DNA from: Caldifarciminota bacterium
Lineage (GTDB): Bacteria > Hydrothermota > 32-111 > QNBC01
Length of the DNA: 8,281 nt
Assembly: GCA_023132105.1 (NCBI GenBank)
Contig: JAGLYS010000194.1
Location: 1 to 8,281 of the forward strand
Direction: 5' to 3'
Part shown: in pieces, positions 6,316-8,281 of the stretch
Numbering within the stretch: position 1 is the stretch's first letter
Layout: every line of letters starts with the position of its first letter
Notes under the pieces: generated by a model
The model's input: only the letters and a program-made list of their open reading frames with translations
What the model was told of the DNA's origin: nothing
Databases searched by the model: none
Made by a program: the position numbers and the translations under genes

Positions 6316-6388
6316 TGGCGGCAAAGGGACTCGGACCCCTGACACGTGGATTATGATTCCACTGCTCTACCAACTGAGCTATGCCGCC
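6316..6388 (-). tRNA. tRNA-Met(CAU), elongator type or tRNA-Ile2
   Basis: Complete 73-nt cloverleaf without an encoded CCA (CTA follows). Acceptor stem GGCGGCA/TGCCGCC; D arm GCTC-AGTTGGTA-GAGC; anticodon stem GTGGA/TCCAC with loop ATCATAA, anticodon CAT; variable GTGTC; T stem AGGGG/CCCTT. A CAU anticodon is shared by elongator Met and lysidine-modified Ile2 tRNAs; the paired first acceptor position argues against an initiator. Oddities are a T loop reading TCCGAGT (C at position 55, normally T) and A at position 32. It lies 6 nt after the ppiD-like stop codon and 9 nt before tyrS, implying that it is cut out of a longer transcript. Confidence 0.9.
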
Positions 6389-6394
6389 ATTGTT

Positions 6395-8191
6395 TTAATA
6401 ACCGTATTTATATCTATAATCTTCTATATTAGAGTTTTCAAAAATCTCGGAAAACCAATCACTAAAGATTTCCTGTTGTTTTTTAGATTTAACTGATAAA
6501 ACAAAATCTGTCAAGATATTTTTCATCTTATCCTCTGTAACCTGTGATCTATTTATAAGTTTTATAACTACATAATTGTTATCTATTCTAAAAGGTTTTG
6601 ATATAACTCCCTTATTTAGTGCAAAAGCTACACCATTAAATTTAGGATTATAACCTATTCCGGGAATACTGCTATACATTGTTATATCCTTAATTTTATA
6701 ATAATCAGCGTTTTTATTCCTAATTACTCTGGCAAAACCCTGCCTATTGTTAATATCTTTTACGGCTCCTATTGCCCTGCCTTTTGTAATTGTTTCTGCA
6801 ATGCTAATTTTTACGGAATCAGCAATTCGATCTTTTACATTATCATATGAGAGAAATGTAGAATCATCTCTTGCAATTACAGATACGACTATAAAAGCAC
6901 TTCCTGCATTAATCGGAAGACTTATATCACCTATTTTAGCATTTTTAAGAAATTCTTTTAACCTGAATACTTTCCCGTAATTACCAATTACAGGCTGATC
7001 AATATCAATATGTTCGAATGTATCGATATTCATATTGTTACGTTTCGAAATATTTTCAAATCCATCTATTTGAGCTTTTCTAACGAAGTTATCAGCATTA
7101 TCTTTTATATTGAAAATCGTTTCATTAGATGGGACAATTCTTATTAATATATGTCCGGCATTTACACTATCTCTCCTTGTATTATAAACTTTTACAATAT
7201 GCCATCCATATTTTGTTTTAAATGGTTTACTTATAACACCTTTCCTTTGAGAGAAAATAATCTTTTCAAATTCAGGAACCATCATCCCCTTTTTAAGCCA
7301 TCCCAATTTACCACCCTCTTTTGCAGAGCCAGGATCTTGAGAAACAGATTTCGCCTTTTCTTCAAAATCATCACCACCTTTCAAACTATTGTAAATTTCT
7401 TTTATTTCAGTATAAGCAATATCTCTATCATCTATACTTGGAGTAATTTGAAATGAAATTACTGATAAATCTATTTTGTTTTCAATAAGAAATTGATCTT
7501 TATTGGTGTTATAATAGTTAATTCCATCTTCTTCGGAATATTTAATAAATTGAGTATCATTTTCTATTGGGAATAAACCATATTCAATTGATACTTTTTC
7601 ATAATTCTCAATTAAACTCCTAATGATTTCATTGTCTTGCAAAACGATAAAAGATGCTATATAGTTTTGTAGTTTCTGTTTTGGCACAATATCCTTTAGC
7701 TGATTAGCATACATATTTACAAACTGTGCGTTTCTCGGGTCTTGTATTACCGATTTGTATTTATTCATATCAAACTTTCCATCTGTAAAAAGCGATGTAT
7801 CATTTAAAATATCATTTGGAGGTTGATTCAATATTATACTCATTATTTCTTCATCCGATGTCTTAATGTTTAACTTATTCAACATATTCTGAAATAACAC
7901 ATCAATGATTAATTGATTGAAAACCCTATCAGATACAAGGTTTTTCTGCTCCGGAGTTAATTCTCCATATTGCATTCTCATCTGTTGTAATTGTTGTGAA
8001 TATATTCTTTCAAAATCAGAAAAGCTCAAATTGGTTTTATTAACCTTCCCGACTATATTTAAATTTGTAACTTTTCCACTTTTTGATGATGCTAAATCCA
8101 TTCCCCATTGTAGAAATATGAATGCAATAAAGATAAATATAGCTGCCCAAATGAATATAACCAATCTCTTTCTAATTTTAGGTATAAGCAT
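6395..8191 (-). CDS. PpiD/SurA-like membrane-anchored periplasmic peptidyl-prolyl isomerase
   Basis: 598 residues, close to E. coli PpiD in length and layout. A short basic N-terminus and one membrane anchor (about 9-29, ending FLQWG) leave the rest in the periplasm. Residues 45-200 match a SurA/PpiD N-terminal chaperone region (GKVNKTNLSFSDFERIY, LTPEQKNLVSDRVFNQLI). A parvulin domain follows at about 238-336: KGGDDFEEKAKSVSQDPGSAKEGGKLGWLKKG motif region (271-302), VPEFE and GWHIVKV (329-335). A second segment starts with AGHILIRI (345-352), and a third at about 500-547 repeats GVISKPF. These proteins help outer-membrane and secreted proteins fold as they leave the Sec channel, which fits the barrel and protease genes nearby. 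The first parvulin lacks the usual His of its opening strand, so isomerase activity is uncertain. AAGGAG lies 5 nt before the ATG. It lies between two tRNA genes. Confidence 0.87.
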   Translation of the reverse strand: MLIPKIRKRLVIFIWAAIFIFIAFIFLQWGMDLASSKSGKVTNLNIVGKVNKTNLSFSDFERIYSQQLQQMRMQYGELTPEQKNLVSDRVFNQLIIDVLFQNMLNKLNIKTSDEEIMSIILNQPPNDILNDTSLFTDGKFDMNKYKSVIQDPRNAQFVNMYANQLKDIVPKQKLQNYIASFIVLQDNEIIRSLIENYEKVSIEYGLFPIENDTQFIKYSEEDGINYYNTNKDQFLIENKIDLSVISFQITPSIDDRDIAYTEIKEIYNSLKGGDDFEEKAKSVSQDPGSAKEGGKLGWLKKGMMVPEFEKIIFSQRKGVISKPFKTKYGWHIVKVYNTRRDSVNAGHILIRIVPSNETIFNIKDNADNFVRKAQIDGFENISKRNNMNIDTFEHIDIDQPVIGNYGKVFRLKEFLKNAKIGDISLPINAGSAFIVVSVIARDDSTFLSYDNVKDRIADSVKISIAETITKGRAIGAVKDINNRQGFARVIRNKNADYYKIKDITMYSSIPGIGYNPKFNGVAFALNKGVISKPFRIDNNYVVIKLINRSQVTEDKMKNILTDFVLSVKSKKQQEIFSDWFSEIFENSNIEDYRYKYGY

Positions 8192-8216
8192 AATTACTCC
8201 TTTTTAAATTATAAAG

Positions 8217-8281
8217 CGGAGAGGCAGGGATTCGAACCCTGGATAGGATCACTCCTATAACTGCTTAGCAGGCAGCTGCCT
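8217..8281 (-). tRNA. tRNA-Ser(GCU), 5' end outside window
   Basis: The 3' 65 nt of a class II tRNA. Visible: anticodon stem GCTGC/GCAGT around loop CTGCTAA (anticodon GCT), a long variable arm with ATAGGA/TCCTAT around GTGA, T stem CAGGG/CCCTG with a canonical TTCGAAT loop, acceptor strand CCTCTCC and discriminator G. The long variable arm with GCT marks serine. CCA is not encoded (CTT follows). The ppiD-like start codon is 25 nt downstream, with its own ribosome binding site. Confidence 0.9.

Noticed and set aside
6307..6345. N-terminal extension of TyrS from GTG 6345
   Set aside because: The codons overlap the tRNA gene and give SGVRVPLPP, a peptide that arises whenever a tRNA T arm is translated; known TyrS proteins start near MNQVDII.
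6747..8207. Plus-strand reading frames opposite the ppiD-like gene (6747-6980, 7151-7456, 7917-8207)
   Set aside because: Antisense shadows of a well-supported gene, with no family motifs; the last would start inside and end past it.

Overview
This is an AT-rich window in which every recognisable gene lies on the minus strand, so genes are read here from right to left. A signal-peptide C25 protease, an outer-membrane-barrel-like protein and a membrane-anchored PpiD-type chaperone point to a didermic (Gram-negative) bacterium. The C25/gingipain-like protease, the PorV-like look of the barrel protein, and the intergenic repeat mosaic suggest the FCB superphylum or an uncultured candidate phylum such as WOR-3. 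That placement is inference.

Right block (8281 to about 5113): the 3' part of a tRNA-Ser(GCU), a PpiD/SurA-like periplasmic peptidyl-prolyl isomerase, a tRNA with CAU anticodon, and tyrosyl-tRNA synthetase. The gaps are 25, 6 and 9 nt. The tight packing suggests one transcript that must be cut at the tRNAs. The tyrS start codon sits 9 nt behind a tRNA 3' end with no Shine-Dalgarno sequence.

Middle block (5070 to 2803): an unknown single-span membrane protein, a probable outer-membrane beta-barrel protein (stop and start codons abut, TAA|ATG), and a cytoplasmic GH130 beta-mannoside phosphorylase 15 nt further on. These three look like one operon, possibly continuing from tyrS across a 42-nt gap.

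Intergenic block (2802 to 2136, 667 bp): no gene. It is a mosaic of short repeats. There is a nested inverted arrangement of two hairpin-like elements (A, B reversed, B, A reversed) between two copies of an 18-bp direct repeat. Alongside are a four-unit 7-bp tandem repeat, dispersed ATTCGTG words and a 12-bp direct repeat. The two B copies differ in their stem only by paired, compensating changes. A possible promoter for the left block lies at 2183-2211.

Left block (2135 to 1): a MotA/TolQ/ExbB-family channel subunit whose end overlaps by 8 bp the TTG start of a secreted C25 (gingipain/PorU-type) cysteine protease that runs off the window. No ExbD/TolR partner is visible. The pairing of a TolQ-type channel with a C25 protease is the most suggestive functional association here. 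The channel has a valine in place of a conserved pore threonine, and TyrS has a valine in place of a conserved tyrosine-binding glutamine.
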